A stretch of DNA of 64,000 nucleotides, taken from an uncultured Christensenella sp. Lineage in GTDB: Bacteria > Bacillota > Clostridia > Christensenellales > Borkfalkiaceae. Below are positions 35,689-44,282 of the stretch, in pieces. The notes beneath the pieces are model-generated. The model was not told where the DNA came from. It searched no databases and saw nothing but the letters and a program-made list of their open reading frames with translations. Both the position numbers and the translations under genes were made by a program. Each line of letters begins with the position of its first letter. Within the stretch, counting starts at the first letter, position 1. The stretch spans positions 116,481-180,480 of the forward strand of contig CAJTKX010000005.1 of NCBI GenBank assembly GCA_910577055.1, read 5' to 3'.

Positions 35689-36570
35689 TCAATTGATATC
35701 GGTTTTCTTGCAACTGTGCGCCTCAGCATATGCGGTCAAAGCGAAACTTGCAATCACGCCCGCAAGGCACAAAATCGCGCCAATCGCTATTTGTACTCCG
35801 TCAATGGGGGCGGTGGTAAATTCCTCGGTTAAAAATATTGCGGGTATAGACCCGAACACAAACCCGAGTATCGCCCATCCCGTGCCGCGCGGAAACTTCT
35901 TCATCAAAAACTTCATCAACTTCGCAATCGTAAAAAAGCCCACAATAAGCCCTACGGCAAACAGTGCAAGCACCAAAAGGGAGTGCCCAAAGCTCGTCAA
36001 CAGTGCGGAAACGGTGTCCAACACGGGTTGATAATACCCGAAAATCAAAAGCAGCAACGACCCGCTCACGCCGGGCACAACCAACGCGCAAGAAGCAACC
36101 GCGCCAATCAAAATCAGCACAAAATACCCCCAAACGGGCATATCCGCGCCCAAATTCGCTTGCCCCAACGCCGGTATAAAGCAAATTCCGACAACAAACG
36201 CAAACGGCAGCACAACGGCGATAATATCCGTCCATTTAAAGCCTTTTTTGTAAGTATCCTTAAAAAGTTTTGGGCAAGAGCCGACCATCAGCCCCGCAAA
36301 CAACAATATTGTGGGCATCGGCGCGTATTCAATCGCGTACTTTAATGGGAAAAACATCGCCGCAATTCCCACCAATGCCCCCAAAACTATGGGTAAAAGA
36401 TAGAAAAAGCTTTTCTTAAAGTCTTTCCTTAAATCGCTAATTGCGCCAATCAGCTTGTCGTAAACGTTAAAAAGAACGGCAATCGTTCCCCCGCTTACGC
36501 CGGGAATAATCATAGCTATTCCGATTCCCGCGCCCAAGCCCGCGTTTTTGAAAAATTCTTTAACTTTCAT
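35689..36570 (-). CDS. DUF368 membrane protein, PopT-type polyprenyl-phosphate translocase family
   Basis: Polytopic protein of about eight to ten helices. The family hallmark is the duplicated GVSGGT-like motif: IIPGVSGGTIAVLFNVYDKLIG near residue 22-43 and ALVVPGVSGSLLLLIFGYY near 160-180. Family members (PopT) have been shown to flip undecaprenyl phosphate back across the membrane in other bacteria; activity here is inferred from family membership. 293 residues. The DUF3592 gene ends 32 bp upstream, so the two are probably one transcript. Confidence 0.9.
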   Translation of the reverse strand: MKVKEFFKNAGLGAGIGIAMIIPGVSGGTIAVLFNVYDKLIGAISDLRKDFKKSFFYLLPIVLGALVGIAAMFFPLKYAIEYAPMPTILLFAGLMVGSCPKLFKDTYKKGFKWTDIIAVVLPFAFVVGICFIPALGQANLGADMPVWGYFVLILIGAVASCALVVPGVSGSLLLLIFGYYQPVLDTVSALLTSFGHSLLVLALFAVGLIVGFFTIAKLMKFLMKKFPRGTGWAILGFVFGSIPAIFLTEEFTTAPIDGVQIAIGAILCLAGVIASFALTAYAEAHSCKKTDIN

Positions 36571-36602
36571 AGATATATCTTACTCAAACTTTACGCCGAA
36601 TA

Positions 36603-36962
36603 TTATTTAAGATTTTTAATCGCAAAAACAAATGCCGCAACTCCAATCGCCGCAAAAACTACTCCGAAGCCAAGCGGAATAAATACCGTCCCGTGTTGAA
36701 TAAATGTCTCTTTTGGGTTGTTCGGGTCGTATTTTACGGTAAAAGTCTGTCCCTCGTAACGGCTCGCATTCGCCGATTTTATGCTTGAACTCTTCTTTTC
36801 GTATCTCACGCCGTCAACGTAGTATTCGTATGTTTCTTGCGCCAACAATTCGTTTTCGCCCGCCCACACGTCAACGTGTATTACGGTCGCCGTGGTTGAA
36901 ACCTTATCTGCATTGTCGGAAACAGTCGCAATAAAAAGATACGTCAGTCCGCACCCGACCAA
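36603..36962 (-). CDS. DUF3592-like membrane protein, start uncertain
   Basis: About 119 residues: an N-terminal helix, a beta domain typical of DUF3592 (VDGVRYEKKSSSIKSANASRYEGQTFTVKYDPNNPKETF) and a C-terminal helix. Function unknown. There is no ATG or GTG in frame after the upstream stop (about 36981); TTG at 36962 is the only usual start, falls inside the first helix (FFLVGCG) and lacks a ribosome site. Either translation begins at a rare codon or the 5' end has been lost. The promoter at 36990-37018 is close by. Confidence 0.6.
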   Translation of the reverse strand: MVGCGLTYLFIATVSDNADKVSTTATVIHVDVWAGENELLAQETYEYYVDGVRYEKKSSSIKSANASRYEGQTFTVKYDPNNPKETFIQHGTVFIPLGFGVVFAAIGVAAFVFAIKNLK

Positions 36963-36989
36963 AAAGAATACGACCGACGCTTAAAAATA

Positions 36990-37018
36990 ATTATACCCGA
37001 CTTAATCGGTCGGGTCAA
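36990..37018 (-). promoter_or_regulatory. Promoter overlapping a hairpin, between EFR1 and DUF3592 genes
   Basis: Minus-strand TTGACC (37013-37018), 17 bp, TATAAT (36990-36995), beginning one base after the EFR1 stop. The spacer is filled by the inverted repeat ACCCGAC/GTCGGGT (36995-37001/37009-37015). The same DNA could act as EFR1 terminator (stem followed by TATAATTATTTTT) and as promoter of the next gene. Confidence 0.6.
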
Positions 37019-37960
37019 CTAAATATAATCGTTTACGTCTATCCCCGCAAGCGCAATTCTCTCGTCGCACTCACGGTAATACTTTTTATACAGTCTGTAA
37101 ATTCCCTTTGCATAATTTGGAACAAAGGGGAAAGGAATGTTTTCGTCCCGCGCAAGCTCGTCTACGCGGTAGCTGCCGTTAACTTTCCACAGTCCGAACA
37201 CGCCCACGCTTATCGCGTCGGCGGGGCAGCCGAACGAACACCCCATACAAAGCACGCACTCGTGCCCGAATTTAAACTTTCCGTCCGCATAAGTGATGTT
37301 ATTCTGCGGGCATATGTTTACGCAACGGTTGCAGTTTATGCACTTATCGGCGTGAACTTTAAATGCCGGTCCGTGCAAATGTGCGAATTTCTGCTCCAAA
37401 AACCTAACGGGCGCAACCCACATCGATAAAAGCGGACTGCGTTTCACTTTTTCGCGCTTTCCGTCCAACAGCTCGCGGCAGTGCATATCAACTATGGCGT
37501 GTGCGTAAATCCACATTTGTTTCGCCATTTCGTCCTTATGGCGGTAAATCATATTATACGGCATAACAATGTGCCGCTCCGCAACAACGTCGTAGCCCTT
37601 TTTCGTCAAAATTTTAAGGCACTTTTGCGACGAGCAGTCGTTCAAATGCAGCCCCTCGCCCGAAGTTTTAAAAAAGAAAGTCCGTTTGTTTTCAACATTC
37701 GGCAAAGCTTTGCACAGCTCTATTGCCGGCTCGGGTGCGGAAAACCCGTGTATGGGATATCCTATTCCCACCAAATCGTAACCGTCGGGGGAGGGTATTT
37801 CGCCGTTTTTTTTGGAAACGCGGTAGATATCTACCGCCACGGACGCTCCCTTATCGGGCGCGTCCGTGGCGTCGTTTGCGTTTTCCAAATATTTTTTATA
37901 TAGGGAGGCAACCTTTAAAGTATTGCCCGTTCCCGAAAATACATATAAAATCGCTCTCAT
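37019..37960 (-). CDS. EFR1-type flavodoxin-ferredoxin electron carrier
   Basis: Fusion of an N-terminal flavodoxin-like FMN domain (YVFSGTGNTLKVA loop, 1-150) with a C-terminal pair of 4Fe-4S clusters: CINCNRCVNICP and CVLCMGCSFGCP (about 210-255). It moves low-potential electrons in the cytoplasm of anaerobes; the redox partner is unknown. 313 residues. It overlaps the stop of the SDR fusion gene by 4 bp, so both are translated together and may act on the same substrate. Confidence 0.9.
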   Translation of the reverse strand: MRAILYVFSGTGNTLKVASLYKKYLENANDATDAPDKGASVAVDIYRVSKKNGEIPSPDGYDLVGIGYPIHGFSAPEPAIELCKALPNVENKRTFFFKTSGEGLHLNDCSSQKCLKILTKKGYDVVAERHIVMPYNMIYRHKDEMAKQMWIYAHAIVDMHCRELLDGKREKVKRSPLLSMWVAPVRFLEQKFAHLHGPAFKVHADKCINCNRCVNICPQNNITYADGKFKFGHECVLCMGCSFGCPADAISVGVFGLWKVNGSYRVDELARDENIPFPFVPNYAKGIYRLYKKYYRECDERIALAGIDVNDYI

Positions 37961-39516
37961 TTTTTAATAAAATCTTCTTCGTGGTCGGAAAGCGGATAAA
38001 TATTATCCGTTTCATTCTCCTCGTGTGAATCGAAATATACTTGCCCGTAGAACGGTATATCTGCAATTTCGCCGTAGCGCCAAGGCTTCGGCTCACAGCA
38101 ATGGCACCAATACCCGCCCTTTAAAACGGTGTACGGGGTCATGGCAAATTTGTGCCCGTCACGGCACTCCCATAAAACTTTATCGTGAGGGTTTCCGTTA
38201 TACTCGGTCGAAAGGCACTTTCCGCCGCGGAACTCGGCAGCGTCTTGCAAATCTTTCAACGTCCAACGTCTTTCTGACTTGCTGTCGTCATAGCCGTGTT
38301 GTAAAAGCAACGGTTTTGCGTTTTTAATATTTTTAAGCGCATCGTAATCTACGCTTGTGCCGTCTTCGAGCTTTCCCTCGCATAATAGGGGGAATTCCTC
38401 CCATTTCGCGGGTAAACTTTTGTACTTTTCGCGCCCGCCGAAGAAAGCGCGCACGCGCCCTTCCTTGCCGTGTCTAAGCCAATACATTGGCGCGTTCGTA
38501 TTCTTAAACAGCCGCTTTATCGCAAACGTCGAAATAAGGGAAGAGGGCACAATCTTCGCAAGTTTAAAATAGCTGTACTTTTTGCCCATTCTCTGCCAAA
38601 ATATTTCATTCGTTTCCGTGCGGTAGTTTAAAATCTTTTCCAAGTCGTCGCTGTCATAGAACCAACCGCCGTGGAAATTCCTCGTAATATTCCAATTAGG
38701 CTTAAAAATTTTCTTTGCGCTTTTTCCCGTCATTTGGAAGCATCTTTCAATGGTTTCAAAGCCCGTCGTGCGGCACTCGCTGCCGCCGCCTATATTGTAT
38801 ATCTTGTTCCAAAATCCGTCAAGCTCTCCGGCGGTATCCTTTTCAACAATTTTTTTGCACAGTATGCCGCTGTCAACGTCTGTCACCCATTCAAGCGCGC
38901 CGTTCCATACCGTATGGAACATAAGTCCGTCCTTCATATTGTTTTTCAACATATATTTATGAAGAACCGCTGTTTGGCGCAAAGATATAAAACGCGTCAA
39001 GCCGCTCTCTAAAACATACTTTTCCGCTTTTATTTTATGCATCGAGTAAACGTCATAGTCGCTTGAAATCACGGGGTCGCCCACGCGTATCCAAAGGTGG
39101 GGGTAGGCGCGGTGCCCGTACATCGCCACCGTCGCTATATGAATATAAGCAATCTCGCTTTCTCTGCCGCTTGAAAGTATTGCGTCAACTATGTTTTTTG
39201 TGCCTATATAGTTGCTTTTGTAAGTGCCCATAGGGTCGTGGTCGGACTTGGGCGGAATAAGAGAGGCGCAGTTAATAACATAGTCCGCGCCGTCTATAAG
39301 GTGCGCGCAATCGTCATAACGCGCAATATTTCCCTTAAATGCGTAAACTCGGTCGCCGTACTTCTTTATTATTTTTTTTACAAAGGAGGGTATGGTTTTT
39401 TCTTCCTCGAATAAAATGCACCTTACTTTAAAGTTCTTATCCGACTGCAAAAGGCTTAAAAGCACTTCGCCGCCCATTGCGCCGGAAGTTCCCGTCAAAG
39501 CAATAACTTTACTCAT
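37957..39516 (-). CDS. NAD-dependent epimerase/dehydratase-type SDR with C-terminal zinc-finger domain
   Basis: Extended SDR: N-terminal Rossmann motif ALTGTSGAMGG, the NYIGT region, and the catalytic YxxxK in YSMHK, followed by a substrate domain to about residue 330. The extra C-terminal part (about 345-519) is unusual: WTLKDLQDAAEFRGGKCLS and LWECRDGHKFAMTP ... YWCHCCEP form a treble-clef zinc site of the type found in DNA- or RNA-associated proteins. 519 residues from ATG 39516 (GGGTGA 6-7 nt ahead); GTG 39525 is an alternative. Cotranscribed and overlapping with EFR1. Substrate unknown. Confidence 0.8.
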   Translation of the reverse strand: MSKVIALTGTSGAMGGEVLLSLLQSDKNFKVRCILFEEEKTIPSFVKKIIKKYGDRVYAFKGNIARYDDCAHLIDGADYVINCASLIPPKSDHDPMGTYKSNYIGTKNIVDAILSSGRESEIAYIHIATVAMYGHRAYPHLWIRVGDPVISSDYDVYSMHKIKAEKYVLESGLTRFISLRQTAVLHKYMLKNNMKDGLMFHTVWNGALEWVTDVDSGILCKKIVEKDTAGELDGFWNKIYNIGGGSECRTTGFETIERCFQMTGKSAKKIFKPNWNITRNFHGGWFYDSDDLEKILNYRTETNEIFWQRMGKKYSYFKLAKIVPSSLISTFAIKRLFKNTNAPMYWLRHGKEGRVRAFFGGREKYKSLPAKWEEFPLLCEGKLEDGTSVDYDALKNIKNAKPLLLQHGYDDSKSERRWTLKDLQDAAEFRGGKCLSTEYNGNPHDKVLWECRDGHKFAMTPYTVLKGGYWCHCCEPKPWRYGEIADIPFYGQVYFDSHEENETDNIYPLSDHEEDFIKK

Positions 39517-39572
39517 TTTGTTCACCCGTATATATTTTTTCCGTGGTTCAAATTTTATTAATTCGGTAAGGT

Positions 39573-40502
39573 TTACAATTCCTCGTCAAAGTGGTCTTTA
39601 TAGCCTTCGCCGTAAATTTCCTTTGCCGATGAAACTATCATAAAAGCGTGGGGGTCTATCTGTTTTACAATATCCCTAATTCTCGGGTACAAATAGTTTT
39701 TCGCCGCACACATAATAATTCTTCTGCTTTCGCCCGTAAACGCGCCTTCGCCTTCAACGTAGGTCGCACCTATGTCAAGCTCTTTCAAAATTTTCTCGCA
39801 TATAAGTACTGAATACTCTTGCGTCGTAATAACGTACAAAAGCTTTGCCGAATTTCCGCCGTATATAACGAAGTCGAAAAGCACTGTAAACACCGCTATC
39901 GCAATAAGGGTGTAGCAAGCAAGCTCGAACTCGCCGAAAACCGCAAACGCAATTCCCATAATCACAACGTCAATCGCCATCGATATAACGCCCGTCTTTA
40001 TATAGCGGAATTTCTTCCTTAGAATCTTAACGATAATATCCGTGCCGCCGGTGGAGGAGTCCAATCTGAAAATAAGCCCCAAACCTACGCCGAACAGCGC
40101 TCCGCCCAGCAATGAGGGTATCAACAAACCGTTCGTATCGAAAATGTGCACGTCCGTAAAAACGAAGTTCCACAACTCTATAAGCAGTGACGAAACCACC
40201 GTTGCAAACAAGGTTGAAATCGTAAACTTCTTTCCGAAAAATATCGCGCCCAAAACAAACAGCGGCAAGTTGATTACTATTATCAAAATGCCCGTAATGT
40301 TCATTTCTATCGGCAATAAATAATTTATGATAATAGCTATGCCCGTAATGCCGCCGGGCGCGATATTGTACGGGTCAAGAAAAACCGCAACGCCGAACGA
40401 GTATATCACGCACCCAAGCGTTATTATGGCGTAGTCCCTTAAAATTTTCAAAACGGCTTTTTTCGTTATTTTGCCGTCGCCGTTTTGCTTGGCGTTTTTC
40501 AA
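39573..40502 (-). CDS. YitT family membrane protein (DUF161-DUF2179)
   Basis: Integral membrane protein of unknown function common in Bacillota. Five to six helices (about 20-210; signature NIAPGGITGIAIIINYL, DSSTGGTDIIVKIL) and a cytoplasmic DUF2179 domain (about 220-309). 309 residues from TTG 40502, chosen because GGAGG ends 7 nt before it; the ATG at 40571 has no ribosome site and overlaps the promoter. It is followed by the SDR and EFR1 genes on the same strand. Confidence 0.87.
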   Translation of the reverse strand: MKNAKQNGDGKITKKAVLKILRDYAIITLGCVIYSFGVAVFLDPYNIAPGGITGIAIIINYLLPIEMNITGILIIVINLPLFVLGAIFFGKKFTISTLFATVVSSLLIELWNFVFTDVHIFDTNGLLIPSLLGGALFGVGLGLIFRLDSSTGGTDIIVKILRKKFRYIKTGVISMAIDVVIMGIAFAVFGEFELACYTLIAIAVFTVLFDFVIYGGNSAKLLYVITTQEYSVLICEKILKELDIGATYVEGEGAFTGESRRIIMCAAKNYLYPRIRDIVKQIDPHAFMIVSSAKEIYGEGYKDHFDEEL

Positions 40503-40529
40503 GTTTAAGCCTCCGAAATTATCATTTAA

Positions 40530-40558
40530 ATTATACGCAAAAATAATAAAATAGTCAA
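40530..40558 (-). promoter_or_regulatory. Promoter of yitT-like gene
   Basis: Minus-strand TTGACT (40553-40558), 17 bp, TATAAT (40530-40535). Its position confirms that the coding start is downstream, at 40502. Confidence 0.78.
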
Positions 40559-40571
40559 TAGACTTTATCAT

Positions 40572-40849
40572 AAAAATGTAAATTTACGCTTAAAAATTTT
40601 TTGATTGCCCCGCACATATGGCAGTTTTATTTTTTTGCCGTACAAGCCAAAAACCGCCTCAAAACCCGATTGCACCCCATATATATTGTACTTTTGCGGT
40701 GTTTTAAAGCTTATTTTTTGCCAAAAATTGCGTTAACCCGCATATATGCTTGTTTTTGCGTTGCTTTTTAAAATTTTTTCCATTTTTAAAATATTGCAGC
40801 ATTTTTGCTTGCAACTAAGTAATTTTACGACTTTTGCGCCCCAAGAAAC
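40572..40849. other. Intergenic stretch without a recognisable gene
   Basis: AT-rich, with several T runs and CATATAT-containing words (near 40613, 40678 and 40740) like those at other intergenic sites of the window. I see no reading frame, RNA or promoter that I can support. Confidence 0.5.
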
Positions 40850-40879
40850 AACCCCCCACGCAATCCGCGTAGGGGGGTT
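40850..40879 (-). terminator. Terminator of tRNA-Leu
   Basis: Stem AACCCCCC-CGC/GCG-GGGGGGTT (40850-40861/40867-40879), directly behind the tRNA on the minus strand and followed by GTTTCTT. Confidence 0.85.
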
Positions 40880-40880
40880 A

Positions 40881-40963
40881 TGGTGCTGCTGACAGGGGTT
40901 GAACCTGCACGGTTGCCCACGGGATTCTAAGTCCCGCGCGTCTGCCAATTCCGCCACAGCAGC
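40881..40963 (-). tRNA. tRNA-Leu (UAG)
   Basis: 83 nt including encoded CCA. Acceptor GCTGCTG pairs with CAGCAGC; anticodon stem CGGGA/TCCCG with loop CTTAGAA gives anticodon TAG; a class II variable arm (TGGGCAACCGTG region) and a T arm with GGTTCAACCC complete a leucine tRNA. Its 5' half is copied upstream at 41019-41054. Confidence 0.97.
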
Positions 40964-41054
40964 AAAAATATTAAATTAAAGATATGGCTGTGGGCAAGCG
41001 CCTCCATATACCATAACACTAAGTCCCGCGCGTCGGCAACTATGTAAAAGCAGC
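40964..41054 (-). other. Leader module of tRNA-Leu: 5' tRNA half plus 55-nt spacer
   Basis: 41019-41054 resembles the first 36 nt of tRNA-Leu: GCTGCT at its 5' end and an exact 16-nt block GACGCGCGGGACTTAG ending at anticodon base 36; the D arm between them has decayed. The spacer of 55 nt (40964-41018) has a GGC/GCC element, the 8-mer TTGCCCAC complementary to GTGGGCAA of the tRNA just 3' of the anticodon stem, and TAATTTAATAT (40968-40978) next to the tRNA. The plan and spacing match the tRNA-Arg leader (54 nt). Confidence 0.75.
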
Positions 41055-41093
41055 AAAATATACTTAGGAAATACAGACCACAGATTAAGTGAT

Positions 41094-41122
41094 ATTTTAA
41101 TGAAACTTTTTTCAAAAGTCAA
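41094..41122 (-). promoter_or_regulatory. Promoter of the tRNA-Leu leader and tRNA
   Basis: Minus-strand TTGACT (41117-41122), 17 bp, TAAAAT (41094-41099), upstream of the half-tRNA copy. Confidence 0.75.
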
Positions 41123-41184
41123 GTTATACTTTACAAAACAAAAAATAAATGTTTTAATTAAAAAAATATTTCGGGGTGCTTTCT

Positions 41185-41886
41185 ATGGGCTTTCTTAATT
41201 TAAAAGGCGTCGGCAAGGAATACAAGACGGGCACGGTAAGCGTTACCGCTTTATCTGACGTTTCGTTCGAACTTGAAGACGGCGAATTTGTTGTAATTCT
41301 CGGTAGCTCGGGCGCGGGTAAAACAACTCTTTTAAACCTATTGGGCGGTATGGATAACGCCACCTCGGGTGAGATTATCCTCGACGGCAAAAACGTAACC
41401 GCTCTCGATAAGCGCGGCATGACGCAATTTAGGCGCAACGACGTTGGTTTTGTATTTCAATTCTATAATCTAATGCCAAACCTTACCGCCCTTGAAAACG
41501 TAGAAATTGCGGTTGAAATCTGCAAGGACCACCTCGACCCCGAATCCGTTTTAAATGAAGTAGGGCTCGGAGAGCGGCTTTCCAACTTCCCCGCACAGCT
41601 TTCGGGCGGAGAGCAGCAGCGCGTTTCTATCGCGCGCGCAATCGCAAAAAACCCCAAGCTGCTCCTTTGTGACGAGCCTACCGGCGCGCTCGATTATAAC
41701 ACGGGTAAAAAGATTTTGAAGCTTCTCCACGACGTCTGCAAAGACAAAAAGCGGCTTGTCATCGTCGTAACGCACAACTCCGCGCTCAAGGATATGGCGG
41801 ATAAAGTCGTGTACATCAAAAGCGGCAAAATCGAAAACATAGTCGTCAACCCCAATCCCCGTCCTATAGAGGAGATAGAGTGGTAA
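41185..41886 (+). CDS. ABC transporter ATPase, LolD/MacB type
   Basis: ATPase of a mechanotransmission-type ABC system with the FtsX-like permease that follows. Walker A GSSGAGKTTLL, signature LSGGEQQRVSIARAIA, Walker B LLCDEPTGALD and the VVTHN switch are intact. 233 residues from ATG 41185 (GGGGTG 7 nt ahead). Such pairs serve peptide-antibiotic resistance, lipoprotein work or amidase control; which one applies is not visible. Its stop overlaps the permease ATG by one base (TAATG). Confidence 0.92.
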   Translation: MGFLNLKGVGKEYKTGTVSVTALSDVSFELEDGEFVVILGSSGAGKTTLLNLLGGMDNATSGEIILDGKNVTALDKRGMTQFRRNDVGFVFQFYNLMPNLTALENVEIAVEICKDHLDPESVLNEVGLGERLSNFPAQLSGGEQQRVSIARAIAKNPKLLLCDEPTGALDYNTGKKILKLLHDVCKDKKRLVIVVTHNSALKDMADKVVYIKSGKIENIVVNPNPRPIEEIEW

Positions 41887-43844
41887 TGAAAACCTACTTA
41901 AAGACCTTGGCGCGAATGTTCAAAAAACACATAACGCGTTTTATCTCCATAATTTTTATAGTCATTGTGTCGGTCGGGTTTATCTCGGGTATAGGCAGCT
42001 CCACAGACAAAATCCGCTATTCTATGGTTGACTATTACAAGGCGCAAAACGTCGGCGACTTAACTTTGCGCAAGACCTCGTCAAGTGAGTTTGACAGCGA
42101 TAAAATATCGAACTTAAAAGACCTTTACGGCGAAGCTAACGTAAGCGTCGGCGCGCAAGTGGACGCAAATATTGAAATCGACGGTGAAGAGCAAACCGTG
42201 CGCTTGGTATTTCTCGAAGATTATTTTGACGGTAATTGGCGCGTCAATAAGCCCGATATTTTAGAGGGGGAAATGCCCCGAAACGAGTCGGAAGCGCTTT
42301 GTGAAAAATCCGACAACAAAATTCGCGGAATTCCGATTGGTGCCCGCATATCATTGAGTTTTGGCAATATTTTAAAACAACTTGCGCTGAAAGCAGATGT
42401 AAATGCGGACGTCGGTATGTTCGAAATGATTGAAAAATTCCCCGATTCTACCGTGACCGTAACTGTAACGGGAGTAGCCCAAAGCCCGTTGACTTTCGCC
42501 AACGACGGCGAGCCGAGCGATTACAACGACGAGAATATGGAAGTCCCCGACACTATTGACGCGGTAAATTCTCTCGACACGCTCGACAATGTTTTGTACT
42601 TGTCTTTGTCTGCGGTTCCCAAGCTTTTCGGCAACACACTCTTGCCAGCAAACGCAGTTTACATCGCGCTCCCCGATAGGAACGCCTTCGACGCTTTCGG
42701 TAAGAACTATCAAGCTTATGTGGACGCTCAAAAGGAATTGGTTTTGTCAACCTTGTCTTTGACGTCCGACGATGCAAAGATTATAACGCTTTACGACAAC
42801 TACAGCTTTGTTTCGCTTGATTCCTACGCCGATAAGGTTATGGGTATAGGGCTTGTCTTAATGGTAGCGTTCATATTCGTAACCGCGCTCGTGGCGCAGT
42901 CCACAATGACGCGCTTAATGGAGGAAGAACGGTCGCAAATCGCGTGTTTAAGGACGCTCGGCTATTCTGCCTTTAAAATCGTGTTCAAGTACGTCCTTTT
43001 TGCTATGATAGCCGCGGGACTAGGCGGAGTAGCGTCTTATTTTGTCGGGCTTGGGCTTGCTCATCTGATATATTTCGTATTTAATTACAGCTTCACTATG
43101 CCGCCCGTGTCCTCCACGGTAGCTTTGCCGTTCTATCTCATCGTATTCTTCGTAATCGTGGCTATAACGCTTTTATCCACGCTTTTTGTTGGCTTAAAGC
43201 TCACCAACGAAACTCCCGCAAACTTGCTTCGTCCCAAGCCTCCCAAGGTCGGCAAAAAGGTCTTTTTGGAAAGAATCCCCTTTATTTGGAACAAACTTTC
43301 CTTCAAATACAAATCTACTACACGCAACGTTTTAAGGTATTTCGGTCGCTTCATAATGACGGTTGTGTCCGTTGCCGTGTCAACCGCGCTCGTTTTGGCG
43401 GGGCTTGCCCTTTTGGATGTGTGTCTATTCGGCGGAATCGATTCTCCGTCGGTTATGGCAATAGCCGTCGTAGTTATAATTTTTGCGGGGCTTTTAACGG
43501 CAGCGGTTATCTATACTTTGACAAATATCAACGTCAGCGAAAGGAATAGGGAGCTTGCCACCTTAAAAGTCCTTGGCTATCAGGATAAGGAAGTTGCGGG
43601 GTACATCTACCGTGAAGTCTATATCGACGCCGCCGTCGGGATAATTTTCGGTTACCCCTTGTCAACGCTTATTATGTGGCTTGTATTCGGCGTTATGGGC
43701 GTCGGAACTATCGGCGGAGTAAGTTGGTTTTGGTGGCTCGTCGCGCCCGCAATCGTCTTGGTGTTCGCGTTCGTCGTTACCTTGATGTTAAAGCGTAAAA
43801 TCGTCAAAATAGATATGAACGAAAGCTTGAAAGCCATTGAGTAA
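41880..43844 (+). CDS. FtsX/MacB-family ABC permease
   Basis: 654 residues. One helix at about 20-42, a large extracytoplasmic domain (about 45-310), three helices (about 320-445) forming the first FtsX domain (SQIACLRTLGYSAFKI coupling helix), then a further helix and a second FtsX-like domain (NRELATLKVLGYQDKEV coupling helix). Start can be GTG 41880, with GAGGAG 5 nt ahead, or ATG 41886. Works with the ATPase just upstream; no two-component system flanks it, unlike bacitracin-type modules. Confidence 0.9.
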   Translation: MVMKTYLKTLARMFKKHITRFISIIFIVIVSVGFISGIGSSTDKIRYSMVDYYKAQNVGDLTLRKTSSSEFDSDKISNLKDLYGEANVSVGAQVDANIEIDGEEQTVRLVFLEDYFDGNWRVNKPDILEGEMPRNESEALCEKSDNKIRGIPIGARISLSFGNILKQLALKADVNADVGMFEMIEKFPDSTVTVTVTGVAQSPLTFANDGEPSDYNDENMEVPDTIDAVNSLDTLDNVLYLSLSAVPKLFGNTLLPANAVYIALPDRNAFDAFGKNYQAYVDAQKELVLSTLSLTSDDAKIITLYDNYSFVSLDSYADKVMGIGLVLMVAFIFVTALVAQSTMTRLMEEERSQIACLRTLGYSAFKIVFKYVLFAMIAAGLGGVASYFVGLGLAHLIYFVFNYSFTMPPVSSTVALPFYLIVFFVIVAITLLSTLFVGLKLTNETPANLLRPKPPKVGKKVFLERIPFIWNKLSFKYKSTTRNVLRYFGRFIMTVVSVAVSTALVLAGLALLDVCLFGGIDSPSVMAIAVVVIIFAGLLTAAVIYTLTNINVSERNRELATLKVLGYQDKEVAGYIYREVYIDAAVGIIFGYPLSTLIMWLVFGVMGVGTIGGVSWFWWLVAPAIVLVFAFVVTLMLKRKIVKIDMNESLKAIE

Positions 43845-43948
43845 GCAGTCGAAAAATGTCGTTATTTGCGGCATATATGGGCACTAATGCATATTTTCGG
43901 TACATTTTACTCTATAAAAAATTGCGGTAAAAATTTCCTTTAAAACGA

Positions 43949-43977
43949 TTGACTTAACGCAATAGGTTTGGTATACT
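43949..43977 (+). promoter_or_regulatory. Promoter of rpsU
   Basis: TTGACT (43949-43954), 17 bp, TATACT (43972-43977). Confidence 0.8.
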
Positions 43978-44026
43978 GAAAAAGCTGTTTCGGCAAATAA
44001 CGCATAGGCAAGGGTAGGTGAAAGAT

Positions 44027-44203
44027 ATGTCAACTATTAAAGTAGGCGAGAACGAGTCTGTTGAAAGCGCGCTTCGTCGTTTCAAAAGAAAGTGTTCGCG
44101 TGACGGTATAATCGGCGACCTTCGCAAGAAGGAGTTTTACGAATCACCTTCCGTGAAGCGCAGAAAGAAAGCGGAAGCCGCAAGAAAGAGAAACAAAAAT
44201 TAA
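44027..44203 (+). CDS. rpsU: Ribosomal protein S21
   Basis: Small-subunit protein near the anti-Shine-Dalgarno end of 16S rRNA. STIKVGENESVESALRRFKRKCSRDGI and the basic tail KRRKKAEAARKRNK are diagnostic. 58 residues from ATG 44027, with AGGTG 6 nt ahead; GTG 44018 would overlap the ribosome site. Monocistronic: promoter 43949 and terminator 44209. Confidence 0.97.
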   Translation: MSTIKVGENESVESALRRFKRKCSRDGIIGDLRKKEFYESPSVKRRKKAEAARKRNKN

Positions 44204-44208
44204 TTTTA

Positions 44209-44240
44209 AAGTCTGTCGGACGCAAGTCCGGCGGACTTTT
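44209..44240 (+). terminator. Terminator of rpsU
   Basis: Stem AAGTC-G-CGGAC/GTCCG-C-GACTT with loop GCAA and six T; minor mismatches only. Confidence 0.85.
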
Positions 44241-44282
44241 TTCATTACGGAAAATGTCGAGTAAAGGAGGATTTTGCAATTT

